Below the pieces are notes generated by a model, which did not search any database, was not told the DNA's origin, and saw only the letters and a list, made by a program, of their open reading frames with translations. Shown here one piece after another: positions 45,163 through 54,042 of a stretch of 64,000 nucleotides of DNA (the first letter of the stretch is position 1; the number at the start of each line of letters is the position of its first letter). A program made the translations under genes and the position numbers. Origin of the DNA: Rhynchopus euleeides (Eukaryota > Euglenozoa > Diplonemea > Diplonemida > Diplonemidae); NCBI GenBank assembly GCA_963210315.1, contig OY723311.1, positions 372,001 through 436,000 on the forward strand, given 5' to 3'.

Positions 45163-45236
45163 AAATGGGCGGGGGTGGGCAATGATCCGCGCAGGATCTC
45201 CCCACACAAAACGTGGTCACCACACACACACACGCG
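45148..45236 (+). repeat. Retrotransposon right terminal repeat
   Basis: Near-identical to 37818-37908 (changes include GTAGAA for GTAGAG and GGGCAATG for GGGCTATG). The pol stop codon TAG at 45160-45162 lies within it. Confidence 0.85.
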
Positions 45237-46047
45237 CTCCCCAAAGGAGTTGGAATGAAGCTATGGTGACGGCAATGCCGTGAAAAGGAGTAAGGTGCAG
45301 AGAGATTCGATCTCTCCCCCCTTCACTCAACATGCAGTGCAGTGTGCCCGAGATGCAGAGATGAGTACTCGTCCTGTGGGCTGTTGTGGCTATCCCCACA
45401 CACACACACACCACGCACAAGTGAGGAGGGGAGGGAAGGGCACCTGGTGGTATCGCCGATAAATGCAAGGCCCAGAGCCACCCCCAACAGGCCGAAGGGG
45501 AGAGACGGGTGGTGATGGCGCCCAAGGAAATACCCAAACCCCACCCCGCCCGTCTCTGATGCTCCTTCGGAGGGGAAGCGGTTTGATCCCCTTCGCCATG
45601 GGTCTTACCGTGCCCAAGTTGGACGGAGGTGTGCCAGCAACACTTCAGTGCAACGAGGAGAAGTCGGGAAAACCGAGAGGCACCAAAACCCCGGCAACGC
45701 CGCTGTCGCAGAAGGAGGGGGGGCAAAATCAGAAGCAGGTGCGCTTTTTGAAGCCGTACACAACAAGGCGCAAAGGTAAGGCGTGTGACACTCAGCTACC
45801 AACTGAATGTGTGCAGATGTGCGCACGTTTGCGATTAGAGAATTCCAGATAATGGAACTGGGGGGTCATTGCCCTACACCGACTTGCATTGGTGTGGCAG
45901 CTCAGCTGCGAGTGGATGATGGAGGTGAGAGACGGCTCGCTTATCTTCTCGCTTCTCTGCACGGCGCTAGTTAAAGACGGACTGGTGACAATGTATGGCG
46001 GGTGCGGCTCGTGACTAACGAGTAGTGTAGAGTGATCACTCGTTATG
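45237..46047. other. Intergenic, no firm gene
   Basis: A 129-codon plus-strand frame at 45463-45849 has no recognisable content. GTTGTGGCTATCCCCACACA near 45383-45402 faintly recalls the retrotransposon terminal repeat. Confidence 0.4.
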
Positions 46048-46292
46048 GTCTGGCTGACGCCCAAAAAAAAGTCAAATTTGGGTACTTCTTGGGTACTTTT
46101 TGGGTCACCGAAAAAGGGGGGGGGGGTGTCAAAACTTATTTTTCTTGGGTGGAAAAATTCGACCTCCCAGAATCGTGATTTTCTTCCCCCATTGTACTTT
46201 TTGGACTCCGCGCGGATCGTAGTGGGGTCATTTTTGTGGTCTAGGTGACAAACTTCACCCGTGAAATGCGGGTCTGGTTCAGGCGGTTGTGC
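46048..46292 (+). repeat. Composite dispersed repeat; unoccupied paralogue of a transposon target
   Basis: CAAATTTGGGTACTTCTTGG, GTACTTTTTGGGTCACCG, GGGGGGGTGTCAAAACTT, then CGCGGATCGTAGTGGGGTCA (46211) and TTCACCCGTGAAATGCGGGT. The left part also occurs split at 48242-48268 and 51266-51297, where a 3-kb element is inserted at TTCTT(A/G). The right part recurs at 50823-50912. Confidence 0.85.
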
Positions 46293-46424
46293 CTGTGAAT
46301 GCTGGGAGGAGAGGAGTGGGAGATCAGTTCAGGGGCACTTTGCTGGTTGAGGGTTACAACAAAAAGGAACCTGCAGGCAGGAAGTGAGGGGCTGACTTAC
46401 TCCAGCCTCTGGACCGTTTACGCT

Positions 46425-47712
46425 CTACTCTCCTTCTTCAACCTCTGAAATCTCGATGTGTTCCGTGTCGTCCTGAAGCTTCGCGAGTAACTCTTCCTGA
46501 CTCCACTCTGGGCGGACTACGAGTTCCCTCGCCTCCGCATATTCCCTCAGTTCCGACAGAGTAAACCACCGGTCCATACTCTCAATGAGTTCAAGAATAG
46601 CGGGTTTGTTTTTACTCTGGCAGTTGAGGATCCCGCATGCCAGGGCTTGCTGCACCAACACCCCCTTTAACCACGACACATCACAGTGGAATACAATGCA
46701 AATACTGTCAATCAAGGCAGTCCGCTTGCGCTTGCGTTCAGATGCGTTATTGTCTGCGATCCTCGCGACTTCGAGTTCCGCAAGTCGCAGCTTGCCAATA
46801 CGGAGCTTCCTCTCCTGCACCGCCTCCAGCTTTCCCCCCAGAGAAGAGATCTGGGCCTCTGTGACACCTGGAGAGATGCCATCAACCCAATGCTGCATGC
46901 AACAGAGCTTGGCGCGAAGGACACCATCCGGATAGCGACCCCCCCATTCATCATCAACACCCTCCGCATCCTGCCGCAGACCCCTTCCAGGACCGCAGGT
47001 CCCAGTGCGCCTGTTCTCTCCCCTTCCGTGGACTGGGAGTATCTCTTGTACTCGGAGTAGCAACCGGAAGCAAAACGGTGGATGGCTGTGCGGAGAAACT
47101 TCTCAGCGTCGGCCTTGTCCACCTTGGGGCAGAGGGTCGAACCCTTCGAGATGCCCTGGACACCATAGTATTTGGCGACACCAGATTCAGCGAGAAGAGT
47201 GGGGACAACCTCGTTCAACTGTTCCTCTGAGACCTGTGCGGCGAGGAGGATAGTCAAAATTTACAGTGCAAGCAATTGTACATGCATTTTCCATAGTCAT
47301 CGCCAGTTCCTCGGTAACACTGCACTTCAGTGTGCACGTTGCAGACTCGAACGAGAGGCACAGGGACTGGCCGAAGCAGTCTTCCTGGTGATCTCTCCAG
47401 CTCTGGAGCCAGTGGAGGTACCCGTCCTCTGCATTCGCCTCCGCTTGCCACAAGCGCCAGGCGAGGAAGTGGAACAACTCCGAGGAGAACCCGAACTGGC
47501 AAGTGTCACTTGCCTGGGCCTCGCTCTTCGAGAACCGTGACACAAACAGAATGCAGGGGTACACGAGGTGCGCGAAGCAGATTCCCATCCTCCGCACAGT
47601 CTCGCGGTCCCTCCAACGAGCTGCGAGAGGGACCAACAGGCGGCCGCAGTGGTGCAGAAGCGGCCGTTCGAAGCTTTTTGCCACAGTAGCCCAGACACCT
47701 TGATTACATGCG
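46425..47712 (-). CDS. Unidentified protein, several exons or frame shifts
   Basis: Three minus-strand segments join into one plausible protein. The first (about 47712-47265) reads RWRDRETVRRMGICFAHLVY and HFLAWRLWQAEANAEDGYLH. A GTAAAT..CACAG segment of 31 nt (47264-47234) then restores frame into VSEEQLNEVVPTLLAESGVA and AEKFLRTAIHRFASGCY. A second shift near 46970-47015 leads to QISSLGGKLEAVQERKLRIG, a basic SERKRKRT stretch, SICIVFHCDVSWLKGVLVQQ and an acidic end EISEVEEGE with stop. The second shift could be a 23-nt GT-AG piece or a homopolymer error in the G-run near 46940. I recognise no family. The start is not defined; a continuing frame upstream reaches ATG 47869. Confidence 0.45.
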
Positions 47713-48217
47713 GACATTCTCTTGCGAGGAATGCGGCAAAGGCAGGGTCATGTGCCGCATAGTTGGCGGCTGCACACACGGACTTCATCTTCACTGCACT
47801 GGAATCCATCAGGTCGCAGGTGCAGGTGGCAGTGCAGGTCGCAAGCCGACACACTGTGCTGTTGGCCACATGTGGCAGAGGCGAGAGAGCCGTGTACTAC
47901 GGCATGCTCGAACAACAGAATTGGCGGTACAGCATAGGCCGGCGGGACAGTAGGGATGGCAGGACAGTATAGGCTGGCGGGACAGTGCAGGGATGGCAGG
48001 ACAGCATAGGATGGCGGTGCAGGTGCAGGGTGTGTGAGGTCGCCACCCGGCAGGCAGCTCGCTGCCCCACCCCAGCCACCCACCCACCCAGCGGGACCCC
48101 CCTCACGAATTTTCCATAACCCCGTTCTTTTGAACGTTTGGGATCTGTGCGGATCATGGTGGGGTCATTTTGGCCATGGGGTCCCTCTGACCACAAATCC
48201 AGACTGAAACCGGCAGA
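47713..48217. other. 5' flank and repeats
   Basis: GGCGGGACAGTAGGGATGGC-like tandem units of about 22 bp (47938-48015), then a CGGATCATGGTGGGGTCATT copy at 48150-48169. No gene called except a possible first exon of the minus-strand gene. Confidence 0.45.
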
Positions 48218-48376
48218 AAATAAGTTTTGACACCCCCCCTAAAAAAAGCCAAATTTGGGTACTTCTTACATGGTATGACAAAGATCTTGCAAGAAATGTT
48301 AAGATATCTCGAAATTTCTTAAGACGTCTTAATGTAATGCCGAAAGGGCTATTTCTTAAAGATTTCTTACTGATTT

Positions 48377-48682
48377 CTTACAGGGGGGGGGCGAATAGAA
48401 TTACTAAGTAATACTATTCAAAATGGCATGTTTGAAAAAATCCCAAATTTTGGGTTGGGCGCATTCCCCAGTAAGTGGTATTCCACTCCACCGAAATCGA
48501 AAAAAAAGTTGATCGTGAACTGCGCTGGTTCAGGCCAGTTCACGATCAACTTTTTTTTCGATTTTGGTGGAGTGGAATACCACGTACTGGGGAATGCGCC
48601 CAACCCAAAATTTGGGAATTTTTCAAACATGCCATTTTGAATAGTATTACTTAGTAATTCTATTCGCCCCCCCCCCTGTAAG
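48377..48682. repeat. Foldback element 1 (306-bp near-perfect palindrome)
   Basis: Begins CTTACAGGGGGGGGGCGAAT and ends with the inverse complement. Arms of about 145 bp differ at only a few positions, and the loop is about 13 nt (CGCTGGTTCAGGC). Contains CCCCAGTA(A/C)GTGGTATTCC and GTTGATCGTGAACTG. Confidence 0.92.
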
Positions 48683-48804
48683 ACGTGTTTCTTAATGCCT
48701 AGCATTTTAATGTCCATCATTCTGAAAAAGATCTTAAAAGATCTTTTTCAGAATGATGGACATTTTTAATGCTGGGAGATATGGAAATAATGTCCATCAT
48801 TTCA
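48683..48804. repeat. Short AAGATCTTTT palindrome region
   Basis: AATGTCCATCATTCTGAAAA and its inverse complement face each other around AAAGATCTTAAAAGATCTTT. Another TGTCCATCATTTC copy lies at 48791-48803. Confidence 0.7.
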
Positions 48805-49489
48805 TTACAGGGGGGGGGGGGGGCGAATAGAATTACTAAGGAGGATCCTTGAAATCAGTAGTGGACAGTAGCGGACAGGGCGGACATTTCCTTGTGGAAA
48901 AAGTGCCCGAAAAAAAAATTCGAAAAGGTCCCCCTTACAGAATTCGCCTTTTTTCAAAAAATCGGAAAATTTCGGACCGCAATTTGTACCCAAGAAAGTG
49001 CCGGATTTTCGGACTTGGTCCGATTTGAACGATTTCCGTGCCTCTTGCAACCCCCATGAGGGGGGGCTGCTGTTTCGGGTTCTTCCGGTGGTACATGCTG
49101 GGGTGTCAGGACAGGGAATCCTGCTCGCTGTACCCGGTGATCCCTGACGCAGCCAGGAAGTGGAGAGCCTTGGAACCCTGGTTGAGGCCTGTAACACCCG
49201 GCCTTCCTGCCACTTCTGGCATTGTGGAGTGGAGGTGGATATGGAGAAGGTTCTCTCTCCGTCCGGTCGAGCACAACCGTCCTCTCCAGCCAGGGGCCAT
49301 CTACTTTCCAAACAAGGGCCAGGAACATGCTCAAACAAACTAATTGATCAGAAAATCTGGCTAGCCGTGGAATCATTGAGCAAAATTTGGGGAGTGATTG
49401 GTGCCCCATTGCTGCATATGACATGTCCATTTTTGACGATTTTTGGGCAGAATTTGGTGCGTGGGACCTTTCGATTTTCATGAATTTTT

Positions 49490-49880
49490 CGGAATTTCGT
49501 GGGGACCGGTACCCCATTTGAGGGCCAAAAATCTCATTTCCGAGGCCTGGGAATGGTCGCAGTGGCCTCAGATGTCCAAAAACGTTCAATTGACCTCTCC
49601 TCGAAAAAAAATTCGAAAGGTCCCCCCTACTGGCACCCCGGATTAGGACATGTCTCTGGGGGTGCCCGGGGGCATTTTTGGCCCATTTTTGGCTGGGGAA
49701 AATGGGCCATTTTTCACGATTTTTTCGGTTTTTTGTCCGGACCGGCACCGCATTTGAGGGGCAAAAATCTGATTTCCGAGGCCCGGGAATGGTCGCAGTG
49801 GCTTCATTTGGCCAAAAACGTTCAATTTACCCTTCTCCAAAAAAAAATTCGAAAGGGTCCCCCTACAAATCGCCGGTCTT
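49490..49880. repeat. Diverged tandem duplication, about 236-bp period
   Basis: GGGAATGGTCGCAGTGGC recurs at 49549 and 49785, with CATTTGAGGG, AAAAACGTTCAATT and AAAAAAATTCGAAAGG in the same order. A third partial AAAAAAAAATTCGAAAAGG occurs at 48909. Confidence 0.75.
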
Positions 49881-49959
49881 AGGAAATTTTTTTTTGGGCA
49901 CCCAGATTTCAAAAATTTTCAAACTATTTTCTGGACCAAAAATCAAACTATTGAGGTCC

Positions 49960-50250
49960 TGGCCGGACATGTCCGGGGGGGGGGGGGGGGGGTCAAAATT
50001 GGATTTCCCGAATTTCCGGGTCCGGACATGTCCGCCCGGACATCCGGACACCAGAAAATGTCCGCCCGGACATGTCCGCCCTGTCCGGGGCGGACATTTC
50101 TGGATGTCCGGATGTCCGGGCGGACATGTCCGGGCGGGAAATTCGGGAAATGTCCGGGGGGGGGGGGGGGGGGGGGGTCAAAATTGGACCCGGACATCCG
50201 GACACCCGGATTTCCGGGTCCGGGCATGTCCGCCCTGTCCGCCCTGAAAT
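49960..50250. repeat. CGGACATGTCCG palindrome array
   Basis: Many GGACATGTCC, GGACATCCGGACA and GGGCGGACATGTCC blocks on both sides of a CCCTGTCCGGGGCG centre; two G-runs (49976-49992, 50155-50177) followed by TCAAAATTGGA flank it symmetrically. Confidence 0.8.
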
Positions 50251-50312
50251 CGCCTAAGGGGCCGGGGGAAATCCAGGAAATTCGGGAAATCCAGGAATAT
50301 GAAGAATCCTCC

Positions 50313-50589
50313 TAAGTAGTACTATTCAAAATGGCATGTTTGAAAAATCCCCAAATTTTGGGTTGGGCGCATTCCCCAGTACGTGGTATTCCACTCCACC
50401 GAAATCGAAAAAAAAGTTGATCGTGAACTGGCCTGAACCAGCGCAGTTCACGATCAACTTTTTTTTCGATTTCGGTGGAGTGGAATACCACGTACTGGGG
50501 AATGCGCCCAACCCAAAATTTGGGATTTTTTCAAACATGCCATTTTGAATAGTATTACTTAGTAATTCTATTCGCCCCCCCCCTGTAAG
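50313..50589. repeat. Palindromic body of foldback element 2
   Basis: Same arms as 48377-48682. The loop reads GCCTGAACCAGCG, the inverse complement of the loop of element 1, so the two stems are in opposite relative orientation. Confidence 0.9.
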
Positions 50590-51250
50590 AAATCTTAAGA
50601 AATCCTGCATTTCTTAAAAACAATGGGGGTCATTAATTTACAGGGGGGGGGGGGGGCGAATAGTATTACTACGTAATACTATTCGGCGAACCAACCTGTA
50701 TATTTGACCCCCCCCAAAAAAGGTATATTTTTGGGGGTGGCCAAATAGTATTACGTAGTAGTACTACTCCAAAATTCGTGAAAAGGGGCGTTTCGAGGGG
50801 GCTCCCGTTCTATTGCACTTTTCGGAATCCGTGCGGATCGTAGTGGGGTCATTTTAGTGGCTCAAGTGCCAAGCTTCACCCATGAAATGCGGGTCGGGTT
50901 CAGGCGCTTGTGAAGGGAAAAGGTGACTGGGAGGCAGCTTGCCCACCCATGCCACCCACCCAGCCTGACCCCCCTCACAGATTTGCCAAAACACCGTTCG
51001 TTTGAACGTTTGGAATCTGTGCGGATCGTGGTGGGGTCATTTTGGACATGGGGTGCCTATCTGCACCCCGTACTTAGAGTCACCAAAAACGTGCCCCAGA
51101 GCCCCAGAAAAAAAAGTAATACTATTTGGCACCGTAATACTATTCAACTAGGTAATACTATTCGCCCCCCCCCCCTGTAAGAAATTTAATGCAGCACCTG
51201 CATTAAGACGTCTTAAGAAAGAAGTGAAAAGATCCTTTTCTTATTAAGAC
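50590..51250. repeat. Fragments of foldback termini and dispersed repeats
   Basis: TTACAG plus G-run plus CGAATAGTATTAC at about 50639-50674. AGTATTACGTAGTAGTACT lies at 50748-50766. GTAATACTATTCGCCCCCC with CTGTAAG is at about 51153-51182. CGGATCGTAGTGGGGTCATT copies are at 50834 and 51022 (the second reads GTGG for GTAG). An AACTTCACC-type GAAATGCGGGT segment is at 50873-50912. No gene. Confidence 0.7.
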
Positions 51251-51265
51251 CTTTGTCATACCATG

Positions 51266-51300
51266 TTCTTAGGTACTTTTTGGGTCACCGAAAAAGTGGG
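51266..51300 (+). repeat. Right half of the split target repeat
   Basis: TTCTTAGGTACTTTTTGGGT then CACCGAAAAAG continues the repeat interrupted at 48268, as shown by the intact paralogue at 46086-46116. Confidence 0.85.
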
Positions 51301-52704
51301 TTTTAGCCATACCACGTTAGCAAACAAACTCGAACTGACTAGGAATGCCTAGTCATTTCACTCGTCCAAGCAGAAACTAGTGCAGTCTGCACTTTTGAGC
51401 GAAGGCCGTCCAATGTCTTGCGGTCAGAGAGTGTGGCAAAAGCGAAGTCTGTTCGATCACCTCCGAGTTAAGCCCCTTGCTCCACACACGGGTGAGTCGT
51501 TGGACATGGTGAAGGGTGTTCAAGCCCAAAAAAATCAATTAGCAAAACCGTACTCCTTGCGCGGGAAGGTAGGGTCCGTCAAGTCCGGGTGGGGTTATTT
51601 TTGTGCGGCAGCGAGCGGGGCGGTGATTTGCGGCCCTTGTGGTGGGTCGATGGTTCTGTCGATGGTTTGATTTGTTTCGATGCGCTGCCCAGCACTGCAT
51701 CGCACACCCACTGGCTTCTATGCATTACAAACGCCCCACTGCAACAGCAAAACAGCAACAGGCAAGCTGTTGAATCAAAAAAAACAGCTCAGAACTGATT
51801 TCCGTTGGGCACACGCTCGTCTCAAGGGCATATGAAGTGGCAGCTTGGTGGCACTCCGAGGCGCCAGTCGTATGTTGTTCCTTCGTTAAATCACAATTTT
51901 GCTTCGATCCACTCCGCCGTAACGAGTAAAAAACTGAACAAATGTGGAGGGTGATATGCTCTGTGAATGTGAGACCTCTCGTGCACGGTGGCCTTGAGCC
52001 TAAATCGCAAGTCGCCATTTCCATGGTATCTTACGTGGCACATTTTGTGAAATGTCCCTCAGAAATTATGCACGTCTCACGACACCAAGTTGAACCTAGC
52101 AGACAAAGTGGTCCCCACATGCTTAACACGCCATGGCGACAGGCTGTAGAAAAAAAGCCAAAGCACAGAAAATGTGGAGAGGGGTACAAATGGGCCACGA
52201 ATCGTTCTGCAGCCCATTTAATGCAAACACGGCAGGCAGGCAGGCGGGCAGGCACGCTATCCCCTCCCACCTCCCACCCCGCTCACCCACCCCTCAGTCA
52301 TGCCTCTCACTCACGATGCGTTCATGATTCATGATATATATATATATATATATGCCGTGTTGCACAGGAAAAAATCATCGCACTCTTCTGCCAGGGGGTG
52401 GGGTAGGGGATGAGTCTCGGGTATATCGCTGGCGTTGCTAACGTTGGAAGGCAGACCTATTGCCGAAAGGAGGTGGAGAAGGAGGAGGGGGCGAGCTGAT
52501 CTTTGAAGAGAGAAGACTTGTTTTGGAGGTGGTTGCTGTGCCCGGGGGAGGGGGGCAACGCTTCAGAATGGAGGGTGAGTGGGTGCAATAAACAATGCTT
52601 TCTTTGATTGGAGCCCCTCGCTACCAGTTACAGACAGGGAGGGGAAGTAGACCGCCCTTCACCTTATCACACCGAGCAGCGAGGCGCCCCCGTTGGGGGC
52701 GTTT
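51301..52704. other. Intergenic, no gene seen
   Basis: Unique sequence with short frames. (AT)n microsatellite at 52333-52353 and a GGCAGGCAGGCGGGCAGGCA tract near 52231. No supported gene or tRNA. Confidence 0.5.
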
Positions 52705-52925
52705 GCTCAGAAAGTGTAGAAAAGTTGAGCCGCCTCACAAACTGGGAGACAGACTGACACAGTTTTGCCACACAGAGCGAAGGCCCTCACAGACACCTCC
52801 CCCCGCCCCCTTCGAAATTGTACTCATTGGGACCCTTCGCTCAGAAGTGCAGAAAAGTGAGCCGCCTCACAGAAGGGGAGGCAAGCTGACACAGTTTGGC
52901 ACACTCGAAGAGAGCGAGAAGGCAC
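52705..52925 (+). repeat. CTCAGAAGTGCAGAAA dispersed repeat, copies 2 and 3
   Basis: Two tandem-like copies (about 52705-52795 and 52847-52925) with GCTCAGAA, TGAGCCGCCTCACA, GGGAGACAGACTGACACAG or GGGAGGCAAGCTGACACAG, and a GCGAAGG or GAGAGCG end. Confidence 0.7.
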
Positions 52926-53727
52926 CCCTGTTAGGTTTGGTTCCTTGACCTGAGACGGCACATGCCACATCCATTGGGCGCAACCACCATTCCGTGGTAT
53001 TTCTTGTTGTGCGGCCCGAGCGACGCTGCAGCCCAGCCCCGAAAAGGGCTGCAAGCCTCCACTGGCAGAGTCATGCCTGGGTCTGTTCGGTTCGGGTGGG
53101 GGAGGGAGGCAGCAGTGACGCCGAGAAGAGTAAGGCACACAGGCCACCTCCCTCAGTTCGCGCAAAATTGCAGGTCTGGGGCGCCCTTCGTTTCAGGGAG
53201 GTGGTGTGTGGGGGGTGGGGGGGGTGGGAGGGTACGTTTTTTCGTTGTTCGGTTTTTCTGTTCAATTTTATCATTTTTTTTGGCTCATGCTTTTCGCTTC
53301 GTTTATTATTATTCCCCCTCACCCGATAGCCGACAGGACACAACTCACACACACACAGCGCAGACACATGCTTGATATTTTTTTGCTGTTCCCCGCTCAC
53401 CCAAACAAACCCCTCTCGCCTGATGAAGAGAGGTGGTGGTGGCGTGCAGAGTCACGGCTGGCAAAACCGAACAGCACCTTTCCGAGAAACAAATACAAAC
53501 ACATGCTTGCTTGACTATTCCTTGTGTGACTATCGTTTGAGAAAAAAAATGGCATGAACTTGATATGCGCATGCTGCTGCCCCGGCACAGCCCCCGCCTG
53601 TATGGGATGCGCCACACCCACACCTCCCACCCCCCACCCCCCCTCCTTTGCACGTGCGTCGCCCCGAATGCAGAGCAACCACACAGCCGACATGTCCTCC
53701 TTTTTGAAACACACCCACACACCTTTA
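52926..53727. other. Intergenic, low-complexity
   Basis: G/T- and C/A-rich tracts and short frames in all phases; no supported gene. Confidence 0.5.
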
Positions 53728-53800
53728 GGGTGGGCTAGGACCCGTGCAGGGTTAACCCACCTTAAAAAGGGATCACCACACATACACATACACACACATC
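53728..53800 (+). repeat. Solo diverged copy of the retrotransposon terminal repeat
   Basis: GGGTGGGCTAGGACCCGTGC, AGGGTTAACCCACC, GGGATCACCACACATACACA. The block order of 37818-37908 is conserved and the stems are kept by compensating changes (ACCC/GGGT in place of ATCC/GGAT; GGTGGG/CCCACC). No pol remnant is visible beside it. Confidence 0.65.
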
Positions 53801-54042
53801 CCGCACGACAACTAACAAAACAGCACCTCTCACCCGCTCCTCTCTGCTGACAACCTAGCAAAGGCTCGAGGGTGCCCTTCCTCTATTCCTCTATGTCAAG
53901 CTGTGTGCACGGTATGCACATTAACTCCTCTCCGGGTGGATCGGTTGATATTCCTTCCGCTTGAGAGAAGCGGCCCCATCTCCCCCCTGCCCCCCTAAGG
54001 CAATAGCCTATAGTGGGGCACACCAGCAGGGAGCACAGCCAC
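53801..54042. other. Spacer, 3' flank of minus-strand gene
   Basis: No recognisable feature. Confidence 0.4.

Larger units (their letters stand above)
37818..45236 (+). mobile_element. Non-LTR retrotransposon with terminal direct repeats
   Basis: A 7.4-kb unit bounded by about 90-bp direct repeats (37818-37908 and 45148-45236) that differ at very few positions. Between them lie ORF1, one in-frame TAG and a pol ORF without internal stops, so the copy is young or constrained. The EEP endonuclease and lack of protease/integrase define a LINE-type element. No poly(A) tail is seen; instead the end passes into a CA repeat. The right repeat begins inside the last pol codons, so it could be the 5' end of a lost next tandem copy. 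Confidence 0.85.
48841..50312. mobile_element. 1.47-kb insertion inside foldback element 2
   Basis: Ends are weak inverted repeats (GAGGATCCTT on the left, AAGAATCCTCC on the right) flanked by TAAG duplications. It contains a diverged tandem duplication and a CGGACATGTCCG-rich array; no protein I recognise. Confidence 0.5.
48805..50589. mobile_element. Foldback element 2, interrupted by a 1.47-kb insertion
   Basis: Left terminus TTACAG, G-run, CGAATAGAATTACTAAG (48805-48840) continues, after the insertion, as TAAGTAGTACTATTC (50313 on) and the rest of the palindrome to GCCCCCCCCCCTGTAAG (50589). TAAG is duplicated at 48837-48840 and 50313-50316. Confidence 0.7.
48269..51265. mobile_element. 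3.0-kb non-autonomous TIR transposon with nested insertions
   Basis: Left end CATGGTATGACAAAG (48269-48283), right end its perfect inverse complement (51251-51265). TTCTTA target duplications sit at 48263-48268 and 51266-51271. Imperfect inverted similarity continues further in (TTTCTTAAGACGTCTTAATG on both sides). The flanks rejoin to match the paralogue at 46063-46116, confirming the boundaries. Inside are two long palindromes, a 1.47-kb insertion and fragments of TTACAGGGGGGG termini. I see no transposase, so mobilisation in trans is inferred. Confidence 0.85.

Noticed and set aside
37818..45236. LTR retrotransposon interpretation of the flanking repeats
   Set aside because: There is no gag-protease-integrase, no primer-binding site is seen after the left repeat, the repeats are only about 90 bp, and pol carries an EEP endonuclease as in LINEs.
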